Source: Candidatus Blautia stercoravium
GTDB lineage: Bacteria > Bacillota > Clostridia > Lachnospirales > Lachnospiraceae
Length of the DNA stretch: 38,871 nucleotides
Assembly (NCBI GenBank): GCA_019114495.1
Contig: DXFK01000061.1
Coordinates: forward strand, 1 to 38,871
Reading direction: 5' to 3'
In this document: positions 8,790-16,700 of the stretch, one piece after another
Layout: every line of letters begins with the position of its first letter
How positions within the stretch are numbered: the stretch's first letter is position 1
Notes under the pieces: generated by a model
Told to the model about the DNA's origin: nothing
The model's input: the letters and a program-made list of their open reading frames with translations, nothing else
Databases searched by the model: none
Program-made: the position numbers and the translations under genes

Positions 8790-9680
8790 TCAGAAGTCCT
8801 GCATATTCTTCCGAAATTTTGACGGTGTACATCCTTTTTGCGCCCGAAACACCTTGGTGAAATAATTGGAATCATGAAATCCCACCCGCTGGGCAATTTC
8901 CGTTATGGTATAGCTGCTGTTTCCAAGGTATTCCACGCTCTTTTCAATGCGGTACTGCAAAATAAATTCAAACAGGGATATTTTCATATATTTTTTAAAC
9001 ATGCGGGAACATTCGCTTTTGCACAGGTGTATGTGTTCGGCAATATCGTCCAGAGTCAGAAGTGAAGCATAGTTGTTTTCAATGTAAGATAAAATGTCCC
9101 GTATTCTTTCATAATTGCGCTTGTCAAAAGGCGTTTCTTCTGAAGCAGAGACAGCATGCAGAAACAAAAGCTGCCAGAACTGTTCTAATTTCACTATCAT
9201 TTGTATTTCATAAGTGGGGGACTGTTCCCCGTTTATCCGAATGATTTCCTCAATACAATGCAAAGCCTCCCCGTGCCAGGGCTCTGCGCCATTTAGGTGT
9301 ATGGCAGTGAGTGAGAAATTCTGCAGCACAGGTTTCACATATTTTTGGTAAACAATGCTGTTGTCATATCCGTAAATTAATTTGGGGTCAAAGGTAATGG
9401 AGGTATATTCACAGTCCTGATTTTCATACCGGCAGCCCATGTGCAGGGTTCCGGTGTTGCCGAACAGCAGGTCCTTTGGGCGCAGATGATAGGTGTTGTG
9501 GTTGACCTTGTATGTCATTTCTCCCCTGGTAATGTAAGTCAGTTCAATTTCCGGGTGCCAGTGCCAGAGGAAGGAACCGGATTCATATTTGGAGAGGCTT
9601 TCCTGACTGACCAGAAGGGGAAAAGCATAATTTCCATGTTCTTTTAATTCTTTTTGACATTGGTTGGTAACAATCTGCAT
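8790..9680 (-). CDS. AraC family transcriptional regulator
   Basis: A 296-residue regulator with an N-terminal cupin-type sensor domain (HWHPEIELTYITRGEMTY, about 40-60) and a C-terminal double helix-turn-helix (about 195-296). The HTHs are visible as LDDIAEHIHLCKSECSRMFK and ITEIAQRVGFHDSNYFTKVF, followed by the usual GCTPSKFRK ending. I chose ATG 9680 because AGGAG lies six bases upstream; a TTG at 9701 extends the frame. It is transcribed divergently from the galactokinase-family gene and is the obvious candidate to control it in response to a sugar. Confidence 0.93.
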   Translation of the reverse strand: MQIVTNQCQKELKEHGNYAFPLLVSQESLSKYESGSFLWHWHPEIELTYITRGEMTYKVNHNTYHLRPKDLLFGNTGTLHMGCRYENQDCEYTSITFDPKLIYGYDNSIVYQKYVKPVLQNFSLTAIHLNGAEPWHGEALHCIEEIIRINGEQSPTYEIQMIVKLEQFWQLLFLHAVSASEETPFDKRNYERIRDILSYIENNYASLLTLDDIAEHIHLCKSECSRMFKKYMKISLFEFILQYRIEKSVEYLGNSSYTITEIAQRVGFHDSNYFTKVFRAQKGCTPSKFRKNMQDF

Positions 9681-9698
9681 GATAATCTCCTGTAAAGA

Positions 9699-9757
9699 CA
9701 AAATATCTCAATATAATTCTGCTTTTTCTTTCTATGTTACTATAATCAAAATATTTC
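9699..9757. promoter_or_regulatory. Candidate direct-repeat operator for the AraC regulator
   Basis: Two near-identical 11-mers in the same orientation, CAAAATATCTC (9699-9709) and CAAAATATTTC (9747-9757), lie in the divergent spacer. Direct repeats are the usual AraC-family site form. A -10-like TATAAT (9814-9819) for the kinase lacks a good -35, which fits activation. This is pattern-based only. Confidence 0.3.
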
Positions 9758-9864
9758 CGCAACATATTACTGGTTTTGTGCAGTATTTTTATGGCGGGTA
9801 TTGGTGGGGCAGATATAATGGAAAGCAGAGAGAGTCAGGCAAAAAAAATAAAGGAGAAATGGAT

Positions 9865-11109
9865 ATGCAGATACCAAATCAGATATTATTAAAAGAAGTA
9901 TACGGGGAAACCGAAAAGAGCAGCCAGCGTTTTGAAAAACTGGCGGAAAATTATGAAAAGTGTTTTCAGAGCGGCCAGATGGAATTTTTCTCTGCGCCGG
10001 GAAGAACAGAGATTGTCGGAAACCATACAGACCATAACGGAGGAAAGGTTATAGCAGCCAGTATCAATATGGATACCATCGGGGCAGCGTTTCCAAATGA
10101 CAGCAATATTGTGGAAATTGTCAGTGAAGGCTATGAAAAGCGTGTAGTCATTGACGTGACACAGGTGGACAAAGTGCCGAAAAACCACGGAACTGTTTCT
10201 TTGGTAGCAGGAATGATAAAGGCAGTACAGGAGTTTGGATTTCAGATTTCCGGTTTCCGGGCCTATATTTCTACGGAAGTCATCAGTTCCGCAGGGGTTA
10301 GTTCCTCCGCTTCTTTTGAGATGTTGTTGTGTTCTATGATCAATTACTTTTTCAACGATGGAAAATTAGACTACACCAGTTATGCAAAAATCGGTCAATA
10401 TGCAGAAAACCATTACTGGGACAAGGCTTCCGGGCTTATGGACCAGATGGCCTGTGCTGTTGGCGGACCTATTTTGCTGGATTTTTCCGAAGATGTGTCT
10501 TACGAAAAGCTGGATTTCGGCTTTGAAGATTTCGGATACCGCCTGGTCATTGTGAATACAGGGAAAGGACATGCAGATTTAAGCCAGGAATACAGTGATG
10601 TTCCGGCAGAGATGAAGGAAATTGCCCAGCGCCTGGGGGTATGCAGACTGGCGGAAAGCAACATAGAAACCCTTATGGAAAAACTGCCGGAAATTCTGGA
10701 AGACTGCGAAAATGACAGAGGAATTCTGAGAGCTTTTCACTTTTTTACAGAGAATGACAGAGTAAATCAGGCTGCAGAAGCCATTGGCAAAGGAGACGGT
10801 GAAAAACTGTTAAAGATTCTGGAAGAATCCGGCAGGTCTTCCTGGGAACTTCTGCAGAATTGCTGCTCTCTGTCTAACTATAAAGAGCAGAAAATTACGC
10901 TGTATCTGGCTTTGACCGAATTTTTCCTGAAAAAAGTCAAAGACGGATGCTGCAGAGTTCATGGCGGCGGATTTGCGGGAGTGATTATGAGTATTGTTGC
11001 GGAAAAAGATGTAGAGGCATATGTACAGTATCTCTCCAAGTTTATGAATAAGGAGAATATTTATCCGCTGCGTATTCGAAAATATGGGGCTGTGCATTTG
11101 GAAAAATAA
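9865..11109 (+). CDS. Galactokinase family protein (GHMP sugar kinase)
   Basis: A GHMP-superfamily kinase of about 414 residues, expected to phosphorylate C1 of galactose or a related sugar with ATP as the first Leloir step. The substrate motif reads GRTEIVGNHTDHNGG (about 46-60), where classical GalK has GEHTDYNGG. The ATP-binding loop is SSAGVSSSASFEML, the MDQMACAVGG catalytic Asp segment is present, and the C-terminal motif is VHGGGFAGV. AAGGAG at 9851 is eight bases from ATG 9865; an ATG at 9859 is too close. No galT or galE is adjacent, so it works alone here, next to a divergent AraC regulator. Confidence 0.85.
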   Translation: MQIPNQILLKEVYGETEKSSQRFEKLAENYEKCFQSGQMEFFSAPGRTEIVGNHTDHNGGKVIAASINMDTIGAAFPNDSNIVEIVSEGYEKRVVIDVTQVDKVPKNHGTVSLVAGMIKAVQEFGFQISGFRAYISTEVISSAGVSSSASFEMLLCSMINYFFNDGKLDYTSYAKIGQYAENHYWDKASGLMDQMACAVGGPILLDFSEDVSYEKLDFGFEDFGYRLVIVNTGKGHADLSQEYSDVPAEMKEIAQRLGVCRLAESNIETLMEKLPEILEDCENDRGILRAFHFFTENDRVNQAAEAIGKGDGEKLLKILEESGRSSWELLQNCCSLSNYKEQKITLYLALTEFFLKKVKDGCCRVHGGGFAGVIMSIVAEKDVEAYVQYLSKFMNKENIYPLRIRKYGAVHLEK

Positions 11110-11130
11110 GAGAATGAAATTAAATTTAGA

Positions 11131-11167
11131 GGCTGTTGTATTCAGGGGTGTATGGAATACAACAGCC
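11131..11167. terminator. Perfect inverted repeat after the galactokinase gene
   Basis: A 13-bp arm GGCTGTTGTATTC and its exact complement flank an 11-base loop, 21 bp after the stop. There is no clean T-run on the plus strand (TGTGCCTCTTCTT follows), so it is an imperfect terminator. Confidence 0.55.
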
Positions 11168-11417
11168 TGTGCCTCTTCTTCCGAAGGAGAGCCATTTGCA
11201 GTCGATTCTATAAGTTCATCCAAATTTGTATCTGTGATATTCAAGTCAGCAGCTTTAGAGTTATAGGCAGCAGACTCAGCCACCGTTATCATTGGTATAT
11301 TGACAGCGCTGCCTTCTTCCTAATGGTAAGAGGAATCGAGCAAGGGGCAAAGCAAATTATTTGTAAAGAAATTATAAAATGTTTCAAAATAAAAACATAA
11401 AAATATTAAAAATAATC
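11168..11417. other. Intergenic region between galactokinase and tRNA-Lys
   Basis: The first 150 bp, read on the minus strand, give a coding-like frame (11292 down to the hairpin) containing AADLNITDTNLDELIEST, but it has no ribosome site and runs through the hairpin into antisense of the kinase gene. It may be a remnant of a lost gene. The rest is A+T-rich and leads into the tRNA promoter. Confidence 0.35.
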
Positions 11418-11446
11418 TTGCATTTTGTAAATCAATCGGTTATAAT
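11418..11446 (+). promoter_or_regulatory. tRNA-Lys promoter
   Basis: -35 TTGCAT (11418-11423), 17-bp spacer, perfect -10 TATAAT (11441-11446), 35 bp before the tRNA. Confidence 0.75.
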
Positions 11447-11481
11447 ACTTTTTGCATTAAGCAATACAAATAAATAAACAA

Positions 11482-11554
11482 GCGCCTTTAGCTCAGTTGG
11501 TAGAGCAGTAGACTCTTAATCTATTTGTCCAGGGTTCGAGTCCCTGAAGGCGCA
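11482..11554 (+). tRNA. tRNA-Lys (anticodon CTT)
   Basis: A complete cloverleaf: acceptor arm GCGCCTT paired with AAGGCGC plus discriminator A, D-arm GCTCAGTTGGTAGAGC, anticodon stem GTAGA/TCTAT around loop CTCTTAA giving anticodon CTT, and T-arm GGGTTCGAGTCCC. CCA is not encoded. Confidence 0.96.
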
Positions 11555-11640
11555 CTGAAAGGCACTGTTTTTGCAGACGTAGAGCTGCGGGGACGGTGTT
11601 TTTTGTTTGGCAGGTGTGTGCTGCAGGAAAGGAATACGAT

Positions 11641-12975
11641 ATGATAAAAGATTTAACAACAGGACGTCCCGGTTCCGTATTGTGGGGATTTTCGCTTCCT
11701 ATGTTTGTGGGGGTGATTTTTCAGCAGGTGTATAATATCGCCGATAGTGTCATTGCCGGAAAATTTGCAGGGGAAGATGCTCTGGCGGCAGTAGGAGCCA
11801 GTTATCCCATTACCATGATTTTTATGGCAGTTGCTATTGGCTGTCAGATAGGCTGTACCATTATAGTCAGCCAGCTTTTTGGGGCAAAGCGGTACGAAAA
11901 CCTGAAATCCGCAGTTTCCACAGCTATTATCAGCGGCTTTGTACTGTCTGCGCTGCTGACTGTATTGGGGATTTTCGCTTCCGGCGGTATGATGAGGCTG
12001 GTCAACACACCGGAAAATATTTTTGCAGACGGTAAGCTGTATCTGCAGATTTACATTGGCGGTTTTGTGTTTTTATTTCTTTATAATGTGGCAACGGGAA
12101 TCTTTAACAGCCTGGGGGACAGCAGGACACCTTTGTATTTTCTTATTGCCTCCTCTTTGGGCAATGTTTTTCTGGACTGGCTGTTTGTAGCAGGTTTCCA
12201 CATGGGTGTGGCAGGCGTGGCCTGGGCAACCTTTCTGGCTCAGGGTGTGGCGTGTCTTCTGTCTTTGGCTGTTTTGAAAAAGCGGATAGGGGAAATCAGG
12301 ACAGAGGCGTCATATGCGAAGTTCAGTGTTTCGGAATTAAAGAAGATTGCGGTGGTAGCGGTTCCCAGTATTTTGCAGCAGAGCTTTGTTTCCGTGGGAA
12401 ACATGTTTATCCAGGGCCTGATTAACAGCTATGGTTCCTCGGTCATTGCAGGATACTCGGCGGCTATTAAGCTGAATACGTTTAGTATTACCTGTTTCAC
12501 AACCATTGGAAACAGTGTATCCAGCTTTACCGCCCAGAATATAGGGGCAGGTAAGATCCGGAGGGTAAAAGAAGGATTTAAGACAGGAGTTTTTCTGGCT
12601 CTGGGCGTTGCAGCGGTGGCTTTTATCCTGCTGTTCGGCTTTGCCGGACCATGCCTGGATATGTTTATGAATGAGGGCAGTACGCAACTTGCCCGCAATA
12701 CGGGAATTCAATTCTGCAGAATTGTAACGCCTTTTTACTTCCTGATTTGCCTGAAGCTGACCTCAGACGGGGTGTTAAGAGGCAGCGGAGCCATGAAACA
12801 GTTCATGGTGAGCACCTTTGCAGATTTGCTGCTGCGAGTAGTGCTGGCATTTGTTTTTGCAAAGTTCTGGGGCGCTGTGGGAATCTGGATTTCCTGGCCT
12901 GTGGGCTGGACATTGGGAACCCTGCTTTCTGTGGGATTTTATAAAAAGGGAAGTTGGAAGAGAAGTATGATATAA
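11641..12975 (+). CDS. MATE family efflux transporter
   Basis: A multidrug and toxic-compound extrusion antiporter of about 444 residues and 12 predicted membrane helices in two MatE repeats. The start MIKDLTTGRPGSVLWGFSLP is the usual N-terminus of the clostridial subgroup. It includes QQVYNIADSVIAGKFAGEDA in helix 1-2 and the repeat-2 equivalent SILQQSFVSVGNMFIQG. I chose ATG 11641, which has GGAAAGGA upstream, over an in-frame ATG at 11596. Substrate and coupling ion are not determinable. It lies 87 bp after tRNA-Lys and may be read through from it. Confidence 0.93.
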   Translation: MIKDLTTGRPGSVLWGFSLPMFVGVIFQQVYNIADSVIAGKFAGEDALAAVGASYPITMIFMAVAIGCQIGCTIIVSQLFGAKRYENLKSAVSTAIISGFVLSALLTVLGIFASGGMMRLVNTPENIFADGKLYLQIYIGGFVFLFLYNVATGIFNSLGDSRTPLYFLIASSLGNVFLDWLFVAGFHMGVAGVAWATFLAQGVACLLSLAVLKKRIGEIRTEASYAKFSVSELKKIAVVAVPSILQQSFVSVGNMFIQGLINSYGSSVIAGYSAAIKLNTFSITCFTTIGNSVSSFTAQNIGAGKIRRVKEGFKTGVFLALGVAAVAFILLFGFAGPCLDMFMNEGSTQLARNTGIQFCRIVTPFYFLICLKLTSDGVLRGSGAMKQFMVSTFADLLLRVVLAFVFAKFWGAVGIWISWPVGWTLGTLLSVGFYKKGSWKRSMI

Positions 12976-12986
12976 CAAAATAAGAG

Positions 12987-13040
12987 AGGGCTGGTTCGCA
13001 AAGCGTTTGTGTGAGCTTTGCGAACCAGCCCTTTATTCCT
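12987..13040. terminator. Bidirectional terminator between MATE gene and hcp
   Basis: An 18-bp perfect stem AGGGCTGGTTCGCAAAGC (12987-13004) and its complement (13015-13032) with a 10-base loop, followed by TTATTCCTTTT. It lies between two convergent genes and probably serves both. Confidence 0.9.
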
Positions 13041-13041
13041 T

Positions 13042-14679
13042 TTACAGAAGCCCAAACCTTTCCATATCCTTTTCTACCGTATCAATCCCTGCAATACCGA
13101 AGTTTTCCACCAGCACTTTTGCCACATTCGGGCTTAAAAATGCCGGAAGCGTAGGTCCCAGGTGAATATTCTTCACACCCAGGTGCAGCAGCGCCAGCAG
13201 AACAATAACGGCTTTCTGCTCATACCAGGCAATGTTGTACACGATAGGAAGTTCATTCATGTCATCCAGTCCAAAGACTTCCTTCAGCTTCAGAGCAATC
13301 ACAGCCAGGGAGTAGGAGTCGTTGCACTGACCTGCGTCCAGTACACGGGGAATTCCCCCAATGTCGCCCAGATTCAGTTTGTTATACTTATATTTTGCAC
13401 AGCCAGCAGTGAGAATCACAGCGTCTTTTGGAAGGGCTTTTGCAAAATCAGTGTAGTAATTGCGGCTTTTGGCGCGTCCGTCGCAGCCTGCCATAACGAC
13501 AAATTTTTTGATGGCGCCGGACTGTACTGCTTCCACAATCTTGTCGGCCAGAGCCAGTACCTGTGCGTGGGCAAAGCCGCCGATGATTTCGCCCTGTTCC
13601 AGCTCTGTAGGAGGCGGACAGTTTTTTGCCTGTGCAATCAGCGGAGAGAAATCCTTAGTCTCGCCGATTTCGCCGTCAATGTGTTTGCAGCCGGGGAAGC
13701 CTGCCGCTCCGGTGGTATACAGACGGTCTTTGTAACTGTCTTTGGGCGGCACAATGCAGTTTGTTGTCATAAGAATGGGGCCGTGGAAGGCTTCAAATTC
13801 TTCTTTCTGTTTCCACCAGGCATTTCCGTAATTTCCTTTGAAGTTGTCATATTTTTTAAAGGCAGGGTAATAGTGGGCAGGAAGCATTTCAGAGTGGGTG
13901 TACACATCTACTCCGGTGCCCTGTGTTTGTTCCAGCAGCATTTCCAAATCCCGCAAATCATGACCGGAAACCAGAATTCCCGGATTTTTGTCCACGCCGA
14001 TATTGACCTTTGTAATTTCCGGATTGCCGTAAGCCTGGGTATTGGCTTTGTCCAGAAGCGCCATGCCCTGCACCCCGTATTTGCCGGTTTCCAGAGTGAG
14101 ATTTACCAGGTCGTCTGCAGTCATGGAATCATCCAGTGTGGCAGCCAGCGCACGCTGAAGAAAAGCGTCTGTTTCTTCATCTTCCTGCAGCAGAGCATTG
14201 GCGTGTTTCGTGTAAGCGGATAATCCCTTTAAACCATAGGTAATCAGTTCACGCAGAGAGCGGACATCTTCGTTTTCTGTGGCCAAAACACCGACGGAAG
14301 CCGCTTTTGCAGAAAAGTCAGAGACTGTTCCAGTCCAGAGCGCCGCCTCTGGGAGTGATTCACGGTCTTTTGTCCGGGAGAGCAGTTCGTCCTTTACCCG
14401 GAGTGTTTCTTCGATTTGTGCGGTAATGGATTCGTTATCAAAATTCACATTGGTAATAGTTGTGAAAAGATTGCGGGTAATCAGATGATTGATTTTTCGG
14501 TCAACACTCTTCTCTTCTTTGCGAAGCTGTGTGGTAACGGCGGACAGACCCTTGGTTGCCCAGATGAGCAAATCCTGCATAGCAGCTACCTGGGGTGTCT
14601 TTCCACAGACACCCATCCTGGTGCAGCCTGAACATCCGGCAGTTTCCTGACATTGATAGCAAAACATATTCTGTTCCAT
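13042..14679 (-). CDS. hcp: Hydroxylamine reductase / hybrid-cluster protein
   Basis: Hcp carries a [4Fe-4S] and a hybrid 4Fe-2S-2O cluster. It reduces hydroxylamine in vitro and is linked to nitric-oxide detoxification. It has 545 residues. The N-terminal cysteines C7-x2-C10-x8-C19-x5-C25 bind the cubane cluster. Hybrid-cluster ligands are visible in [45 protein letters not shown] and [14 protein letters not shown] precedes the ATG. A palindrome for a Crp/Fnr protein sits at -41.5 from the predicted start, and the regulator gene is immediately upstream. Confidence 0.98.
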   Translation of the reverse strand: MEQNMFCYQCQETAGCSGCTRMGVCGKTPQVAAMQDLLIWATKGLSAVTTQLRKEEKSVDRKINHLITRNLFTTITNVNFDNESITAQIEETLRVKDELLSRTKDRESLPEAALWTGTVSDFSAKAASVGVLATENEDVRSLRELITYGLKGLSAYTKHANALLQEDEETDAFLQRALAATLDDSMTADDLVNLTLETGKYGVQGMALLDKANTQAYGNPEITKVNIGVDKNPGILVSGHDLRDLEMLLEQTQGTGVDVYTHSEMLPAHYYPAFKKYDNFKGNYGNAWWKQKEEFEAFHGPILMTTNCIVPPKDSYKDRLYTTGAAGFPGCKHIDGEIGETKDFSPLIAQAKNCPPPTELEQGEIIGGFAHAQVLALADKIVEAVQSGAIKKFVVMAGCDGRAKSRNYYTDFAKALPKDAVILTAGCAKYKYNKLNLGDIGGIPRVLDAGQCNDSYSLAVIALKLKEVFGLDDMNELPIVYNIAWYEQKAVIVLLALLHLGVKNIHLGPTLPAFLSPNVAKVLVENFGIAGIDTVEKDMERFGLL

Positions 14680-14719
14680 TATTCATCCTCCTGTGAGTTG
14701 TTTTCGTTTCATGAGGTTC

Positions 14720-14725
14720 ATTATA
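14720..14725 (-). promoter_or_regulatory. hcp -10 element
   Basis: A perfect TATAAT on the minus strand with no recognisable -35 (CATATT at the right spacing), as expected for an activator-dependent promoter. The predicted start is about 14713. Confidence 0.65.
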
Positions 14726-14747
14726 GGATACAGAAACAAAAAAATAT

Positions 14748-14761
14748 GTTGTTATAACCAC
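14748..14761 (-). promoter_or_regulatory. Crp/Fnr-type operator upstream of hcp
   Basis: The plus strand reads GTTGTTATAACCAC. It differs at only 2 of 14 positions from the site at 15445-15458, giving consensus GTGGTTWTAACCAC. Its centre is 41.5 bases before the predicted hcp start, the class II activation position. Confidence 0.65.
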
Positions 14762-14776
14762 ATAAACACAACTTTT

Positions 14777-15430
14777 TTAGTCCAGTTTCTGATAGAGAGT
14801 AAATTTGTTTTTATGAAAATCCAGAATACCTTCTTTTCGCATTTTTCCCAGTTCTTTGGAAAGCGCGCTGCGGTCCAGATTGAGATAGTCGGCCATGCCC
14901 TGACGGTCAAAAGGGATTTCAAAAGCTGTGCTGCCTGCACGGACAGCCTGTCCGGTGAGATAAATCAGAAGGCGCTCCCGGATGGTTTTTGGGGTGGTGC
15001 AGAAAATCCGGTTGGAGAGAGTCAGATTTTTCTGCACGCAAATCCGCAGCAGATTCTGCATAATGACAGAACGGCAGGACGCTGCCCTTGGAGGAAGATA
15101 TGGAAGACGCTCCAGGTTTAAAAACAGAATTTCCGAGGGTTCAGCTGTTATGGCAGATACCATCATGGGTTCTCCGCAGAGGGCATAAGTTTCCGCAAAG
15201 ACCTGTCCCTGGGAAATGTGGCTTAAAATGCTCCGCTTTCCCCACAAATCCGTATTTTCTACCATCACGCTTCCGAACAGGACAATGCCCAGTTCCGAAA
15301 TGGTATCCCCCATGTGAAAAATGGTAGTATTTTTAAGGAAGTGCTGCTGGCGCGTACAGCCTTGTTGTCTTAGTAAATCCAGTTCTTCTTTATTGATTCC
15401 CTGAAATAAAGGAATTTGAAAAATTTTCAT
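14777..15430 (-). CDS. Crp/Fnr family regulator (HcpR-like)
   Basis: A 217-residue regulator with an N-terminal cyclic-nucleotide-binding-type beta-roll (about 8-115) and a C-terminal winged HTH (about 145-205) with the recognition region MADYLNLDRSALSKELGKM. The spread cysteines of an Fnr cluster are absent at the N-terminus; the few Cys present (LRQQGCTR, YALCGEP, AASCRSV) might or might not bind a cofactor. ATG 15430 has GGAAAGGA upstream. It lies between its two likely targets, hcp and the ferredoxin gene. HcpR-type regulators respond to nitrosative stress; that assignment here is inference. Confidence 0.88.
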   Translation of the reverse strand: MKIFQIPLFQGINKEELDLLRQQGCTRQQHFLKNTTIFHMGDTISELGIVLFGSVMVENTDLWGKRSILSHISQGQVFAETYALCGEPMMVSAITAEPSEILFLNLERLPYLPPRAASCRSVIMQNLLRICVQKNLTLSNRIFCTTPKTIRERLLIYLTGQAVRAGSTAFEIPFDRQGMADYLNLDRSALSKELGKMRKEGILDFHKNKFTLYQKLD

Positions 15431-15444
15431 AAGTTTTCCTTTCC

Positions 15445-15458
15445 GTGGTTTTAACCAC
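15445..15458 (+). promoter_or_regulatory. Crp/Fnr-type operator between regulator and ferredoxin genes
   Basis: GTGGTTTTAACCAC, six-base arms around TT. It is centred 41.5 bases before the predicted ferredoxin start (-10 TATGAT at 15481-15486). It also lies just downstream of a predicted minus-strand start for the regulator gene (-10 TATAAT on the complement of 15474-15479), so it could activate the ferredoxin gene and repress the regulator. Confidence 0.65.
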
Positions 15459-15480
15459 TGAATTTCTGTCTGCATTATAG

Positions 15481-15486
15481 TATGAT
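15481..15486 (+). promoter_or_regulatory. Ferredoxin gene -10 element
   Basis: TATGAT, with predicted transcription start about 15493 and no good -35. The operator occupies the position of the -35, as at hcp. Confidence 0.55.
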
Positions 15487-15514
15487 AAGGACACAAAAGC
15501 AAGGGAGGTACAAC

Positions 15515-16141
15515 ATGATTCGGAAAATCATTGAAATACAGGAAGAGAAATGTAACGGCTGCGGACTCTGTGCATCAGCCTGCCATGAGGGCGCCATTGG
15601 TATGGTGGACGGGAAAGCCAGACTTTTGCGGGAGGATTACTGTGACGGACTGGGAGACTGTCTGCCTCAGTGTCCTACAGGCGCAATTACCTTTGTGGAG
15701 CGGGAAGCAGCGCCCTATGATGAGGCAGCGGTGCGCGCCAGCCAAAACAAAGCAGAGAAGGAAGAGGAGAAAGGGGTATCCCAGCTTAGGCAGTGGCCCT
15801 GTCAGATAAAGCTGGTGCCCGTAAATGCTCCGTATTTTCACAAAGCAAAGCTGCTCATCGCAGCAGATTGTACGGCTTATGCTTATGCTGATTTTCACCG
15901 GGACTTTATGAAAGGAAAGATTACCCTTATCGGATGTCCGAAGCTGGACGGGGCAGATTACAGCGAAAAGCTGACAGAAATTATAAAAAATAATGACATC
16001 AGAAGCGTAACCGTTCTTCGTATGGAGGTACCTTGCTGCGGAGGTCTGGAGATGGCGGTAAAGAAAGCGCTTCAAAACAGCGGAAAATTCCTTCCCTGGC
16101 AGGTGGTGACCATTTCCACAGAAGGGCAAATTTTAGATTAG
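15515..16141 (+). CDS. Dicluster 4Fe-4S ferredoxin-domain protein, probable Hcp electron donor
   Basis: A 208-residue protein with two [4Fe-4S] motifs: CNGCGLCASACHEGAIG (about 13-29) and CDGLGDCLPQCPTGAIT (about 44-60). The second has Gly-Leu-Gly spacing, as often seen in this group. The C-terminal 120 residues are a separate domain with further Cys (ADCTAYAYADFH, IGCPKLDG, VPCCGGLE) that may bind another metal or cluster. The start is set by GGGAGG six bases before ATG 15515. A shared operator with hcp suggests it passes electrons to Hcp; this pairing is known in HcpR regulons. Confidence 0.9.
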   Translation: MIRKIIEIQEEKCNGCGLCASACHEGAIGMVDGKARLLREDYCDGLGDCLPQCPTGAITFVEREAAPYDEAAVRASQNKAEKEEEKGVSQLRQWPCQIKLVPVNAPYFHKAKLLIAADCTAYAYADFHRDFMKGKITLIGCPKLDGADYSEKLTEIIKNNDIRSVTVLRMEVPCCGGLEMAVKKALQNSGKFLPWQVVTISTEGQILD

Positions 16142-16148
16142 AAGAAAT

Positions 16149-16185
16149 GAGGCTGCCGCATAAAGTGCGGTAGCCTCATTTAAAA
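16149..16185. terminator. Bidirectional terminator between ferredoxin gene and yqeY
   Basis: GAGGCTGCCGCA (16149-16160), a five-base loop, and TGCGGTAGCCTC (16166-16177) with one G-T wobble, followed by ATTTAAAA. It is T-rich on the other strand too. Confidence 0.85.
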
Positions 16186-16197
16186 ACAGACGCTCGT

Positions 16198-16644
16198 TTA
16201 CTGCAGCATGGAAGCCAGCACCTGATTGACCAATTTACCGTCGGCAATGCCTTTTACCTTAGGCATGAGCACTTTCATAATGCGGCCTTTGTCTTTGCCT
16301 GCAGGAGCTGTGATTTCCAGTTCTGCAAGTACGCCCTGAATTACTTCTTTGATTTCGTTCTCATTCAGCATTTTCGGGGCAAATTCTTCATATACAGCAA
16401 TTCGTTTGGTACATTCTTCTATCAGGTCTGTTCTGTCCTCTGGAGTCAGCTCCAGGGTTTCTTTTGTCTGTTTGATTTCTTTTAAAACCACTTCGTTTTC
16501 TTCTGCTTCTGTCAAATCTTCACGCTTGTCAATGGCTTTGTTTTTCAGAGCGGACAGCAGCATGGACAGGGATTCTTTCCGTTCTTTGTCACCGGCTTTC
16601 ATGGCAGTGACCATTGCTTTTCTGACTTCATCAATTTTGCTCAT
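16198..16644 (-). CDS. YqeY/GatB-YqeY domain protein
   Basis: A 148-residue helical protein of the YqeY family, related to the tail domain of the GatB amidotransferase subunit that contacts tRNA. The N-terminal signature DEVRKAMVTAMKAGDKERKESL and the C-terminal block APAGKDKGRIMKVLMPKVKG with LVNQVLASML are typical. Its cellular role is not established. GGAGATGTTACGCC precedes the ATG. It stands alone between the ferredoxin gene and the TRIC gene. Confidence 0.93.
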   Translation of the reverse strand: MSKIDEVRKAMVTAMKAGDKERKESLSMLLSALKNKAIDKREDLTEAEENEVVLKEIKQTKETLELTPEDRTDLIEECTKRIAVYEEFAPKMLNENEIKEVIQGVLAELEITAPAGKDKGRIMKVLMPKVKGIADGKLVNQVLASMLQ

Positions 16645-16700
16645 GGCGTAACATCTCCTTCACACATTTTTTTATAAGTATAGCACTTTTTTACGGCACG

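Noticed and set aside
13162..14223. Plus-strand 353-codon open frame inside hcp
   Set aside because: Shadow of hcp; no ribosome site and Cys/Phe-rich non-protein-like composition.
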